A stretch of DNA of 64,000 nt from AP-15 sp963701815 (GTDB taxonomy: Bacteria; Pseudomonadota; Alphaproteobacteria; ATCC43930; CGMCC-115725): NCBI GenBank assembly GCA_963701815.1, contig CAVPBN010000008.1:186001-250000 (forward strand), written 5' to 3'. The position numbers and the translations under genes are program-made. Shown piece after piece: positions 52,075-61,601 of this stretch. The number at the start of each line of letters is the position of its first letter. Within the stretch, counting starts at the first letter, position 1. The notes under the pieces were generated by a model. It searched no databases, had not been told where the DNA came from, and saw only the letters and a list, made by a program, of their open reading frames with translations.

Positions 52075-54504
52075 TCAGAAGGTTGCTTTGACGCCGGCAT
52101 AGGCGACGCGGCCGGGGGAAGGGCTCAAGGTCCTCGGGTCGGTCAGATTCAAATTCGGCGGCAGCCCGCCGAGTTCGGTGAAGGTGCCGTAGGTGTAGTA
52201 CGTCCGGTTGAACAGATTATCGACTTCGACAAAGAATTTGGCCCATTTGTTGACCTGCAGCGCCGTGTGCAGATTGACGACGCCGTAACCCGGCAGTTTG
52301 GGCTCCTGGTTCAATTCGTCGCCGACCAGATACTGGCTGCCGACGAATTTCGCGTCGGCGCCGATGCTCCATTGCGGCGTAACCTGGTACTCGACATCGA
52401 CCACGACCCGATTTTGCGGCATCAGCGGCAGATAATCCCCGGGGTGCACATGGATATTGCCGGCGGCATTGGCGGCTGGGCTGTTCGACGACAGGACCAG
52501 ACTGTCGAGGAAAGTGGCGTCGAGAAAACTGTAATTGATCGTCGCGGTCCATTTTTTCCAATTGTAGGCGAGCCCGGCCTCGATGCCCTGGCGCCTGGTC
52601 TCTCCGACATTGGAAAAAAAGCCGAAGCCATTGACGGGCGTCGCCAGCAGCAGAATGTCGTCGAAGGCGTTGGTGCGGTAGACGCCCAAATTCCACAAGA
52701 ACTTGCCGGGCACCGGCGCGGTGTCGAAATTCCCCCGCAATCCCGCCTCAAACGTATGCGACACCACTTGCTTCAACGGGGGATCGGCGACCAGGAACGC
52801 ATCGAGAATGCAAGGCGTGGCCGGGTTTGAGCAGGTCAGTTCGCCCGGCGTCGGCGCCCGGTTCGATTCCGACCATCCGGCATAGGTCGTAAGGCTGTCG
52901 GTAAGTTTGTAGGTAAATCCGACGCCCGGGTTGAAGTGGGTATAAAGAAAATTGCCGTTTAGGCCGGGGGCGGCGCCGGTTTGGTCCTGCAAGCCGATTT
53001 CGGCGATATTCAGCCGCCCGCTCGCTGTTGCGGCAAGTCGAGGCGTAATGTTGAAGGTGTCGGTCGCGTAGAGGCCGAAATAGTCGTTGGTCCCGGTGAC
53101 GCCGACCGGCTGCTCGATCGGCGGCGAGGCAGTCGGGCTGAGGCCCTGATCGATGATCACGCCCGAGCCGATGACATCGAGGTTCGGTTGAAGCGTGCCG
53201 AGTTCGCCATGCGCCGAGTAGCCGGTATTGCTGTAGTCGCCGCTGACGCCGACCACGAGGCTGTTCTCCCGGCCCAGAACGGGATTGGTAAGCTTTGCCT
53301 GGAGGCCGGTGCCGACGGTGTTGGTACTGGTATCGGCAAAGTCGATTTCGCCGGGTGTCGCGTCGGGCGGCAGCACGCTGGTCGGCACCGGGTTGCCCGA
53401 CGCATCGAATAACACGTCGCGGGGAAAGCGGTTGTTGCCTTCGAGGCAGAAGAACCCGGAATTGTTGGTGCAGGCGGTGACGCGGGTGATGTTGCCGTCG
53501 ACCAGGCGCTGGTTGAAATGACGATAATAGACGTCGCTGCTGAGCAGCAAAAACTCGGTCGCCCGATCGGCAGCGGTGAGCTGCACCAGTTCCGCCTCGT
53601 TGTGTATCGATTGCGGATAGGTGAAGACGTTTCGCGGATCTTCTGCGAGAAGCTGGACCGGCGTCGGCCCGACCGCGCCGATGACATTGTCCCCGGCCGA
53701 CACCGAAAGATGAACGGCGAACTGGTCCTTCTCCCAGCCCAAATCCATGTAGCCCTGGCTGAGATTGGTCGGCGAGTGAAAGCGGAAGCCGTCGTCATGC
53801 GTTCCGCCGATGGCGCCGTAAAACGCGAAATTGCCGAATTGCGCACCCTGCTCGGCAAAGCCGTTGATGTTGCCGAACGAGCCGCCGGAAAGCTGGGCAT
53901 CGGCGCCGTGGAACATGAAGCCGTTCTTCATGTCGAGGCTCACGGCGCCGCCGAGCGCGTTCAAGCCGAAAACCGGGTTGTTTCCTTGTATTGTCATCCG
54001 ACTGACCGCAAATTGCGGGATCAGATCCCAATTGACGGTGTCGCCGAACGCCTCGTTGACGCGCACGCCGTTCTGATAGACGGCGATCCCTTGCGGAATG
54101 CCGGATATCGGCGATGCCTCAAAGCCGCGATAGACAAAATCGGGCTGAAACTGGCTCCCTTGCTCGTTGTTGAGATTGACGCCGGAGAGGCGCCGCGCCG
54201 CCGCGGTCGGCAGCAGATTACCCGCGCCTCCAACCTCCAGCTGTTCTGCGCTCAAGGTCTGGACATTGGCCGGCACCTTGTTGATGTCGATGCCGCTGCC
54301 CGGCAACGGCGCGATGCCGATCACCTCCACGCTCGGCAGCACGATCGGCGCCTCGGTGGAATTGTCCGATGCGGCCGAACCGGCGGAAACCGGGGCAGGG
54401 GAGGGGGCGGGCGCGCCAGGCGGCCCGATGGTCTGCCCAAACGCGGGGAAGCTCAGCACGACCAGGCCAGCCGCGAGAAATCTCCCTTTGTCGATGCCGA
54501 ACAC
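52075..54504 (-). CDS. TonB-dependent outer-membrane receptor
   Basis: An 809-residue receptor. A signal peptide (about residues 7-25, FLAAGLVVLSFPAFGQT) is followed by a linker, a plug domain (residues ~55-190, with VQTLSAEQLEVGGAGNLL, DFVYRGFEASPISGIPQGIAVYQNGVRVNEAFGDTVNWDLIP and NNPVFGLNALGGAVSLDMKNG) and a 22-strand beta-barrel ending PGRVAYAGVKATF with the terminal aromatic residue. A TonB box is not obvious; LPSVEVIGIA near residue 60 is a possible version. Start is GTG at 54504 with GGAGAGCG upstream. It lies upstream of pqqA on the same strand, 158 bp away, so a role in uptake of PQQ, a metal chelate or a related cofactor is possible. Confidence 0.88.
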   Translation of the reverse strand: MFGIDKGRFLAAGLVVLSFPAFGQTIGPPGAPAPSPAPVSAGSAASDNSTEAPIVLPSVEVIGIAPLPGSGIDINKVPANVQTLSAEQLEVGGAGNLLPTAAARRLSGVNLNNEQGSQFQPDFVYRGFEASPISGIPQGIAVYQNGVRVNEAFGDTVNWDLIPQFAVSRMTIQGNNPVFGLNALGGAVSLDMKNGFMFHGADAQLSGGSFGNINGFAEQGAQFGNFAFYGAIGGTHDDGFRFHSPTNLSQGYMDLGWEKDQFAVHLSVSAGDNVIGAVGPTPVQLLAEDPRNVFTYPQSIHNEAELVQLTAADRATEFLLLSSDVYYRHFNQRLVDGNITRVTACTNNSGFFCLEGNNRFPRDVLFDASGNPVPTSVLPPDATPGEIDFADTSTNTVGTGLQAKLTNPVLGRENSLVVGVSGDYSNTGYSAHGELGTLQPNLDVIGSGVIIDQGLSPTASPPIEQPVGVTGTNDYFGLYATDTFNITPRLAATASGRLNIAEIGLQDQTGAAPGLNGNFLYTHFNPGVGFTYKLTDSLTTYAGWSESNRAPTPGELTCSNPATPCILDAFLVADPPLKQVVSHTFEAGLRGNFDTAPVPGKFLWNLGVYRTNAFDDILLLATPVNGFGFFSNVGETRRQGIEAGLAYNWKKWTATINYSFLDATFLDSLVLSSNSPAANAAGNIHVHPGDYLPLMPQNRVVVDVEYQVTPQWSIGADAKFVGSQYLVGDELNQEPKLPGYGVVNLHTALQVNKWAKFFVEVDNLFNRTYYTYGTFTELGGLPPNLNLTDPRTLSPSPGRVAYAGVKATF

Positions 54505-54759
54505 CCGCTCTCCCCGGACCGATTTTGTCGCGATCGACGGCGGTCGATAAAGAGCAGAGCCGATTCGTAGAGACGATGGAACAATTTCCCGATCTTTGCG
54601 GGATTTCTTCCCGCCTTTGGGCGGGATATTCCCGACACGTCGAGGGCGTATATGCCGGCCTTGGCACAGCGGTCGGCGCGACCGCTGGTCTCGCAGCTGC
54701 AAAACCCGAGGCGCGACCCGGCGCGTGTCGCCGGGCCGCCTCGGGGAAGATAGGGATGC
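54505..54759. other. Intergenic region between TonB receptor and HAF-type gene
   Basis: About 255 bp upstream of the TonB receptor gene and downstream of the HAF-type gene, both on the minus strand. It should carry the receptor promoter. CGGGATTTCTTCCCGCC and GGCGGGATATTCCCG around 54598-54632 form imperfect short repeats. No gene is supported here. Confidence 0.35.
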
Positions 54760-55690
54760 TCAGGGTGTTACCGTAACCACCATGCCGTGCGTGTTGCCGG
54801 CCGCGTCCATGTAAAAGCCGACCAGCTGACCCCGGTTGTTCAGGCCGTTGACGATCGTGCCGTTGACGAGCCCGTTCGGGTCGTCGACCTGCTGCCACTG
54901 GCCGTTATGCGGGGTGTAAAACACCCCGTGCGGGACCTGCTTTCCGTCCAGGAAGAACCCGACCGCCTGGCCCTTGTTGTTGATGCCGAGCAATTGGGTC
55001 GTGGTGGAATGCTTGGTACGCGAAACTTGGTCAGATACGCCACCCGTCTCTGGCTTGACAAAGCCAAAGGTAGTGCCATTTCCGTTCACGAAGAAACCAC
55101 AGATCAAATTATGGTCGTTGATCCCAGTTGCCGCCGTCGACGTGGCATGAGGGACGTCGATCTCGGTAAACGTGTCGGTGGGCACAAGGTAAGCATAGCC
55201 GTGCGAATTGCCGGCAGCGTCGTTATAGAACCCGACGGCATTGTAGACGGCATTGATCCCGAGCGTCTGGTTGACGAGCGGCGTGCCGGCGACCAACGGA
55301 TTATTGACGCTCAACCATTCGAAGCTGCCGTTCGTGCGGATCAGGCGGACGAAGCCGAAATTATTGTCGCCGCCCCCCAGATTGCTGTCGGACCAGAAGC
55401 CCGAGGTGGCATTCGAACTTGTTGATACCGGTCGCCTGCGTCTGTATCGAGCCGGGGAGGTTGTCGGACACGAAAGTGGTGTAGGGCGACGCGATCGTAT
55501 AACCCTTGTTTGGGTGTCCGGCGGCGCCGCTGCCGAAATAGCCGGAGATGATCCCGGCGTCGTTGATGCCGAGCAACTGGTTGAACGTCGGATCGGCCGG
55601 GTCGTCGAGCGTCTTAAAGCTGAATGTCTGTGCTGCTGCCGGGCCGGCCAGACAGGCTGCGACCAGCACAACCGCGATGGTGCGCTTCAT
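54760..55690 (-). CDS. Secreted HAF-repeat-like protein, one frameshift
   Basis: About 309 residues after correction. It starts MKRTIAVVLVAACLAGPAAAQTF, a clean signal peptide preceded by GGAGGGAGT. The mature protein repeats units of the form LGINDAGIISGYFGSG, TLGINAVYNAVGFYNDAAGN, TGINDHNLICGFFVNGNG, LGINNKGQAVGFFLDGKQ and VNGLNNRGQLVGFYMDAAGN, each with GIN...G..VGF, characteristic of the HAF family of extracellular repeats. The frame breaks after ATGINK; removing one T near 55417 restores SNATSGFWSDSNLGGGDNN. Function unknown; possibly cell-surface. Confidence 0.75.
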
Positions 55691-55987
55691 TATACTCCCT
55701 CCAAAAGTAGTACACATACCAGCGAAATGTGCCTGGGTATCCACGTCTCCCGGGTCGACGGAACTGGCCGAGGACCTAGGGCGCAGAGAGCGGATCGTAT
55801 TCCGGCACGCGGCCCGCAATCCCGAGTCCGTGCCGAACGCGAAATTCCGCGAAAATCGGGTCAACCGTCAAGCGAGAACCATTCGCAACCCTATCCGATT
55901 ATTTTATATACGCTTTCTGGTCTCTTTAGCCGGATACCTTTAAGGCGAATGGGGGTAGTCGCGGCGACGACAACAGCGCCGAGCGCG
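55691..55987. other. Intergenic region with an AT-rich patch
   Basis: About 300 bp upstream of the HAF-type gene and beyond the end of the xylanase gene. Around 55885-55940 it is markedly AT-richer than the surroundings (GATTATTTTATATACG...), which could be a promoter or an unusual sequence. No protein-like frame is seen. The HAF promoter presumably lies in 55700-55800. Confidence 0.35.
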
Positions 55988-57160
55988 CTACCCGGCCGGG
56001 CGCGACGGCGCCCGGATGAAGGCGGCGGCGATCGCTTCATCCGCCGGCTTCGGCTTCAGATCGGCGTCGAACGGCAAGGGCCTCGAGGCCAACCCGTCAT
56101 GCCGCCAGCGCGACTGGCTGGTCTCGTGCCGGACGATCCAGCTGTGCCGGTCGGACAGACCCCAGGTGACGACCATTTTGACCGCCGGCTCGTCGAGCGC
56201 CGCGTCGAGAAAGCGGCGATAGGTGTCGGCGACCAGCCGGTCGCGCAGGGCGATGTCGGGCGGGGCATTCTCGTCGGTGACGTCGAGTTCGGTGATCTGG
56301 ATTTCGAGCCCGAGGCCGCGGATTTCGGCGAGAAACCGCCGCAATTTGGGCACCGACAACGGCGGGCCGCCGACCGCCGTCAGATGCGCCTGGATGCCGA
56401 CCGCGTCGAGCGGGGTCTTGGCCGCCTGCATCCGCCGCGCCAATGCCAGCACCGCCGCGCGGCGCACATCGTGCTCGGGCGCATCGAGTTCGACATTGTA
56501 TTCGTTGACGACGAGCCGCGCGTGCGGATCGGTCTCTCGCGCGGTGCGGTAGGCGAGGTCGAGATAGCCCGGTCCGAGTGCTTCGAGAAACACGGCCTTG
56601 CGCAGGCAGTCCGGGCGGCCGTCCTTGGGCTCGAGCGGTTCGTTGACCACGTCCCAGCTGTGCACTTTGCCGCGATAGCGCCCGGCCAATTGCCGGATGT
56701 GGTCGACCACTGCACGCTCCTGGGCGGCGCGGCTCGGCAGGTGGAAAAACCAGCCCGGCGTGCGGAAATACCACAACAGATTGTGGCCTCGCAGCACCAG
56801 GCCGTGGTCGGCGGCGAAACCGGCCACGGTGTCGGCCGGGCCGTAATCGTCGTCGCCCGGGGCGCCGCGGTTCATGTCCTGCCATTTCATGTCGTTCTCG
56901 GCGACGACGAGCCCGGCCTGCCGCCGAACGAGAGCGACAAAAGCCGGGTCGGTTTTGATTTGCGCCGCCGAGATCGTCGTGCCGTAGACGAGCCCCTTGG
57001 CCGCGGCCAGATCGCGCAGCGCGCCCTCCGGTGCGGCGCCGCCGGCGGCGAAGGGAGGCGCGGCCCCGGCGGCGAGCCCGGCCAGTCCCGCCAGGACCTG
57101 CCGCCGCGCCGGCCCGACCGGCCGCGACGCGAGCCCGGCTTGACGACGGGTCGAGTTCAT
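55988..57160 (-). CDS. GH10 endo-1,4-beta-xylanase-like glycoside hydrolase
   Basis: A 390-residue secreted enzyme. A twin-arginine signal (ARRQVLAGLAGLAAGAAPPFA, about residues 18-40) precedes the GH10 barrel: FVALVRRQAGLVVAENDMKWQDMN, LRGHNLLWYFRTPGWFF, VHSWDVVNEPLEPKDG with the acid/base Glu174, and LGLEIQITELDVTDEN with the nucleophile Glu291. VVTWGLSDRHSWI is the usual late W-x-D motif. It should hydrolyse xylan or a related beta-glycan outside the cytoplasm. The ATG overlaps the TGA of the TPR gene (ATGA). Fewer than typical cysteines and no carbohydrate-binding module. Confidence 0.93.
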   Translation of the reverse strand: MNSTRRQAGLASRPVGPARRQVLAGLAGLAAGAAPPFAAGGAAPEGALRDLAAAKGLVYGTTISAAQIKTDPAFVALVRRQAGLVVAENDMKWQDMNRGAPGDDDYGPADTVAGFAADHGLVLRGHNLLWYFRTPGWFFHLPSRAAQERAVVDHIRQLAGRYRGKVHSWDVVNEPLEPKDGRPDCLRKAVFLEALGPGYLDLAYRTARETDPHARLVVNEYNVELDAPEHDVRRAAVLALARRMQAAKTPLDAVGIQAHLTAVGGPPLSVPKLRRFLAEIRGLGLEIQITELDVTDENAPPDIALRDRLVADTYRRFLDAALDEPAVKMVVTWGLSDRHSWIVRHETSQSRWRHDGLASRPLPFDADLKPKPADEAIAAAFIRAPSRPAG

Positions 57161-58014
57161 GGCGGCGACGGTTTGGCGGCCGACGGCGGCGCGGCGTTCG
57201 GGTCTTTCGCCAGCCGGTCGAGATTGACCCGCGCCGCCATGTCCGCCTGGCTGCCGGGGGAAATCTCGCCGACCCGCTGCCAATCCCGGCGGGCCCCGGC
57301 CGGATCGTCCTTGAGGCGGCGGATATTCCCGCGTTCGAGCAATGCCGGCGCCGAATCCGGCCTATATGCCAGCGCCTTGTCGATATCCGCGAGGGCCGGA
57401 TCGAGCCGGTCGACGGCGCGATAGGCCGCGGCGCGGTAGATCAGAGCTTCGACCCGGTTCGGGTCGGTCTTCAGCACGATGTCGAGATCGGCGATCGCCT
57501 GATCGTAAAAACCGGCCGAAGCCGCGGCCTCCGCCCGGTCGACCCGCAATTCGGGATCGCCCGGCAGCAAAGCCACCGCCTTGCCCGCCGCCGCATAGGC
57601 GCGCCCCGGGTCGCCGGCGAGAAGCCAAGCCTGACCAGCCTGATCGAGCACCTCGGCGCGCAGCGCGGTCGGGGCCTTGGTCATCGCCCGCTCCAGCGCT
57701 TCGAGCTTCATCGCTCCTTCCCGGTCATTGCCGAGGCCGATCAGCGCCACCGCGGCGCAATGATCGGCCGGATGCGCCCCGCCGCGCTGGCGCCAGCCCT
57801 GGGCCAGCCGCTGGGCGGCGCCGGGGTCGGTTTGGGCGAGCTTCAAGCAGCGGGCATAAGTCTCGGCATCCGCCTCGGCCGAAGCGGGCGGAACCACGAC
57901 CGGCGCGGTGACCGGGTTGGCCGCTGCTCCTGTCGGGAGCGAGGCCGATGCCGGCAGGATCGCCAGGATGACCAACAGACGTACCGCCCGAGGAAGAATG
58001 GGGAGCCTCCGCAT
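57157..58014 (-). CDS. Secreted tetratricopeptide repeat protein
   Basis: A 285-residue protein with a signal peptide (about residues 1-32, VRLLVILAILPASASLPTGAAA). Residues 50-260 are a TPR solenoid: VLDQAGQAWLLAGDPGRAYAAAGKAVALLPGD, ELRVDRAEAAASAGFYDQAIADLDIVLKTDP, VEALIYRAAAYRAVDRLDPALADIDKALAYRPD and APALLERGNIRRLKDDPAGARRDW are clear units. TPRs mediate protein contacts, here in the periplasm. It is coupled to the GH10 gene by a 4-bp overlap, hinting at a shared process such as polysaccharide handling. Confidence 0.88.
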   Translation of the reverse strand: MRRLPILPRAVRLLVILAILPASASLPTGAAANPVTAPVVVPPASAEADAETYARCLKLAQTDPGAAQRLAQGWRQRGGAHPADHCAAVALIGLGNDREGAMKLEALERAMTKAPTALRAEVLDQAGQAWLLAGDPGRAYAAAGKAVALLPGDPELRVDRAEAAASAGFYDQAIADLDIVLKTDPNRVEALIYRAAAYRAVDRLDPALADIDKALAYRPDSAPALLERGNIRRLKDDPAGARRDWQRVGEISPGSQADMAARVNLDRLAKDPNAAPPSAAKPSPP

Positions 58015-58122
58015 CGCGCTGCCGCTGTCGCCGATGATCTCGCTATGATAGCCGATCGTTGGCGGCGAATCGCGTGCGGATTACCGTCGATCGCCACCCC
58101 ATGTGCGGAGGTTTCCGGTTCC

Positions 58123-59406
58123 GTGGTCTTGAACTTCGGCCGTCTGTTTCCGGGCGGGATCGGCAATGTCGTTCTCGCCCTCGGCCACCGCAATTACCGC
58201 ATCTATGCCGGCGGCAACGCGGTTTCGCTGATCGGCATCTGGATGCAGCGGGTGGCCGTCGGCTGGCTCGCCTGGACCTTGACCCATTCCGGCGCCTGGC
58301 TCGGCATCATGTCGATGGCCGAATTCTTCCCGGTGGTGTTTCTGAGCCCGCTCGCCGGGGCCCTCGCCGACCGCCGCGACCGGGTGCGGATCATCCGCGT
58401 CACCCAGATCGCCGGCAGCATCGAGGCGAGCCTGCTCGCGGGCCTCGTTTACGCGGGGGCGATCACGATCGAGCTGCTGTTCGGGCTGACCCTGATGCTC
58501 GGCGTCTTCAACGCTGTGGCGCAGCCCTCGCGGCTTGCCCTGATCCCGACCCTGGTCGAGCGGCCGGCGTTGCCCTCGGCCTTGGCGATCAACGCGATCA
58601 TCTTCAACAGCGCGCGCTTTCTCGGTCCGGCAGTCGCCGGGATCGTCATTGCCAGGATCAGCGTCGGCGCCGCCTTTGCCGTCAACGCCGCGACCTATCT
58701 GGTCTTTCTGGTGGCGATGACCAATCTGCGCGGGCTGCCGCCATTGCCGGCCGTGGCGCGGCAGACCGTGCTGCGCGCCTCGGTCGAGGCCTACGGCTAT
58801 GCCAGCCGGCATCCGGGCATCGCCCCGATGCTGCTGCTGTTTACCGTCACCACGATCGGCACCCGCGGCTTTGTCGAACTGTTTCCCGGCTTTGCCGACC
58901 GCGTCTTCGGGCGGGGACCCGAGGGCCTGGCGATGTTGACTTCGACGGTTGGGCTCGGCGCGATCTGCGGCGCGGCCTGGCTCTTGGTGCGTCCGGCGAT
59001 CGCCGGGCTGACCGGCGTTGTGCTGGCCAACACGCTGGTGATTTCGCTGGCGATCTTGGCCTTCACCGCGACCGATAAATTCTATCTGGCGCTGCCCTGC
59101 GTGTTTCTCGCCGGAATGGCGATGACGATCACCGGGATCGGCGCCCAGACGCTGATCCAGGCCGCGGTCGAGATCGGCATGCGCGGCCGGATCATGGCAT
59201 TGTACGGGATGATCTTTCGCGCCGGCCCGGCGATCGGTGCGGTGTTGATGGGCTCGTTGAGCCAGCGTTTCGGCCTGCGGCTGCCGCTCGCGATCGGCGC
59301 GATGATTTCTTGCGGTTTCTGGTTTTTCACCTCGCTCAAGCAGTCGCGCATCGCCCAATCGCTCGAAACCGATGCCGCGGCAGCGGCGGCGGGCGACCGG
59401 TCATGA
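58123..59406 (+). CDS. MFS transporter, MFS_3/enterobactin-exporter-like
   Basis: A 427-residue, about 12-helix transporter. NYRIYAGGNAVSLIGIWMQRVAVGWLAWTLTHSG is the opening of the EntS-like MFS_3 group; LAGALADRRDRVRIIRVTQ is the loop 2-3 signature; ALAINAIIFNSARFLGPAVAGIV and FVELFPGFADRVFGRGPEGLAML are family hallmarks. Function is probably efflux of a small molecule. GTG at 58123 is the chosen start, with GGAGG 11 bp upstream; an ATG at 58101 is out of frame. It overlaps the following SDR gene by 4 bp (ATGA). Confidence 0.87.
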   Translation: MVLNFGRLFPGGIGNVVLALGHRNYRIYAGGNAVSLIGIWMQRVAVGWLAWTLTHSGAWLGIMSMAEFFPVVFLSPLAGALADRRDRVRIIRVTQIAGSIEASLLAGLVYAGAITIELLFGLTLMLGVFNAVAQPSRLALIPTLVERPALPSALAINAIIFNSARFLGPAVAGIVIARISVGAAFAVNAATYLVFLVAMTNLRGLPPLPAVARQTVLRASVEAYGYASRHPGIAPMLLLFTVTTIGTRGFVELFPGFADRVFGRGPEGLAMLTSTVGLGAICGAAWLLVRPAIAGLTGVVLANTLVISLAILAFTATDKFYLALPCVFLAGMAMTITGIGAQTLIQAAVEIGMRGRIMALYGMIFRAGPAIGAVLMGSLSQRFGLRLPLAIGAMISCGFWFFTSLKQSRIAQSLETDAAAAAAGDRS

Positions 59407-60284
59407 GCGGGCCGCATTTGTTCTGCTTTGGCCTCGGTTACAGCGCTTTGACGCTGGCCCGCCGTCTCGCCGAGTCGGGCTGGGCGGTCAGCGGCACCTG
59501 CCGCACGCGGGGGCGCGCCGAAGCCCTGGCGCGGGCCGGATTTACGACGGAGCTGTTCGATCGCGAGCGGCCGTTGCCGGGGAATGCGCTCGACGGGGTC
59601 AGTCACATCCTGGTCTCGGTCCCGCCCGACGCGGCCGGCGATCCGGTGCTCGACCGGCACGGCGGCGACATCGCCGCGCATGCCGGGCTCGCTTGGCTCG
59701 GCTACCTGTCGACGACCGGCGTCTATGGCGATCGCAACGGCGGCTGGGTCGACGAGAGGTCCGCATTGCGGCCGAGCGGCGAGCGCGGCCGGCGCAGGGT
59801 CGCCGCCGAGGCCGGCTGGCTCGATTTGTGGCGGCGCCGGGGGACGCCGGTCCACATCTTTCGGCTCGCCGCGATCTACGGTCCCGGCCGCAGCCCGTTC
59901 GCGGCATTGCGCGCCGGCGCCGCCAGGCGGGTCGACAAGCCGGGCCAGGTGTTTTCGCGCATCCATGTCGAGGACCTGGCGAGTGTGCTCGCGGCGTCGA
60001 TGGCGCAGCCGCGGCCGGGTGCGGTCTACAATGTCTGCGATGACGAACCGGCGCCGCCGGAGGCGGTTGTCGCCCACGCCGCGGCGCTCCTCGGGATGCC
60101 GCCGCCGCCGCTGATGCCGATCGCCGAGGCCGGGCTGTCGGCGACGGCGCTGAGCTTTTACGACGACAACAAGCGGGTGGCGAACCACCTGATCAAAAGC
60201 GATCTCGGGGTGGCGCTGCGTTATCCGGACTACTGCATCGGGCTCGCCGCGATCCTCGCCGCGGAGGCTTCCAGACTTGCCTAG
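59403..60284 (+). CDS. SDR-family NAD(P)-dependent epimerase-like protein (YeeZ-like)
   Basis: A 293-residue extended SDR-type Rossmann protein. FCFGLGYSALTLARRLAESGW is the nucleotide-binding glycine loop with the GLGYSA pattern of YeeZ-like proteins; LGYLSTTGVYGDRNGG gives the Ser and Tyr of the catalytic set, with HIFRLAAIYGPGRSPF and SRIHVEDLASVLAAS following. NAD-dependent sugar epimerases are relatives, but the exact reaction is not established. It is coupled to the MFS gene by the 4-bp overlap, so they may deal with the same compound. Confidence 0.82.
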   Translation: MSGPHLFCFGLGYSALTLARRLAESGWAVSGTCRTRGRAEALARAGFTTELFDRERPLPGNALDGVSHILVSVPPDAAGDPVLDRHGGDIAAHAGLAWLGYLSTTGVYGDRNGGWVDERSALRPSGERGRRRVAAEAGWLDLWRRRGTPVHIFRLAAIYGPGRSPFAALRAGAARRVDKPGQVFSRIHVEDLASVLAASMAQPRPGAVYNVCDDEPAPPEAVVAHAAALLGMPPPPLMPIAEAGLSATALSFYDDNKRVANHLIKSDLGVALRYPDYCIGLAAILAAEASRLA

Positions 60285-60357
60285 ATAGCCGGCATCCGGC
60301 ATGGTCGGTCCAATTCCTATCACGCCGGTTGCGGCGTCCGGTTCGGGAGGAAGACAG

Positions 60358-61426
60358 ATGTCGACGTACAATGTGTTGATGATGGGCGCGTCCTACGGCT
60401 CGCTGCTGGCTACCAAGCTGCTGTTCGGCGGTCACAAGATCACGCTGGTGTGCCTGCCGGCCGAGATCGAGGCGTTCAACAATGACGGCGCCAGGGTGCG
60501 GATGCCGATCCGCGGCCGGAAGGAGCCGATCGAACTCGACTCGCGCAAACTGCCGGGCAGCCTGCGTGCGGCCGGCCCCGGCGCGGTCGACCCGGCCGAC
60601 TACGATCTGGTGGTGCTGGCGATGCAGGAGCCGCAATACCGCTCGCCCGGCGTGCGCGAGCTGCTCGAACTCGGTGGCGCTGAAAAAATTGCCGTGCATG
60701 TCGATCATGAACATGCCGCCGCCGCCTTATCTCAAGCGCATTCCCGGCCTCGCCGTCGACGAATTGCGGGCCTGCTACACCGATGCGGGCGTGTGGAACA
60801 ATTTCGAGCCCGGGCTCCTCACCATGTGCAGCCCGGATCCGCAGGCGATCCGGCCGCCCGGCGAAAAGATCAACGTGCTGCAGGTCACTCTGCCGACCAA
60901 TTTCAAGGCGGCGCGCTTTGAGGCCGACGCGCCGACCGCGATCCTGCGGCAGATGCAGGCCGAGATCGAGGCGGTCCGCTACGATCCGGGCGACGGCGCG
61001 ATCGATTTGCCGGTCAAGCTCAAGGTGCACGACTCGGTGTTCGTGCCGCTCGCCAAATGGGCGATGCTGCTGACCGGCAATTATCGCTGCGTCGGGCCGG
61101 ATGCCGCGATCGACATCAAGGACGCCGTACATCGCGACCCGGCCGCATCGCGCTCGGTTTACGACTGGGTCCGTGCGGTGTCGGTGAAGATGGGCGCCTC
61201 CCCCGACGATCTGGTTCCGTACGAGAAATACGCCGCGGCGGCGCTCGATCTGGTGCGCCCGTCTTCGGCGGCGCGCGCCTTGTTCAACGGCGCGCCCAAC
61301 ATCGAACGAACCGATCGCCTGGTGCAGATGCTGGGCGCGCAGTTCGGCATGCGCAATGCGATCGTCGATCAGACCGTTGCCGCGGTCGACGCCCGGCTGG
61401 CGCTGAACCGCAAGGCGGCTGCCTGA
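60358..61426 (+). CDS. Ketopantoate reductase-like (PanE/ApbA family) protein, one frameshift
   Basis: About 355 residues once corrected. TYNVLMMGASYGSLLATKLLFGGHKITLVC is the Rossmann start; DYDLVVLAMQEPQYRSPGVREL follows in the first frame. In the second frame, CMSIMNMPPPPYLKRIPGL, KLKVHDSVFVPLAKWAMLLTGNYRC and the helical C-domain continue. The break is between 60672 and 60688; removing one base (perhaps an A of the A6 run at 60683-60688) restores continuity. The family also includes 2-hydroxyacid and opine dehydrogenases, so the substrate is open. GGGAGG lies upstream of the ATG. Confidence 0.8.
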
Positions 61427-61601
61427 TTATCGGCTGCCGATTTTGCACCGCGGTCGCGGTCGCGGCGTCAAAATGGTCCCAGGCGCAAATGCGAGGAAAC
61501 CCGCCTGCGGAGGATGCGATGCACCCACGGCTCTGCGCGACGATGGCGAGAGAGCATTATCCTGATGCCGGGCCGGCCAACCTGCCGATCGGCAGTTGAC
61601 G

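Noticed and set aside
57031..58122. N-terminal extension of the MFS_3 transporter through the TPR gene
   Set aside because: About 360 residues of Arg/Pro-rich sequence antisense to the TPR and GH10 genes; transporter homologues begin near 58123.
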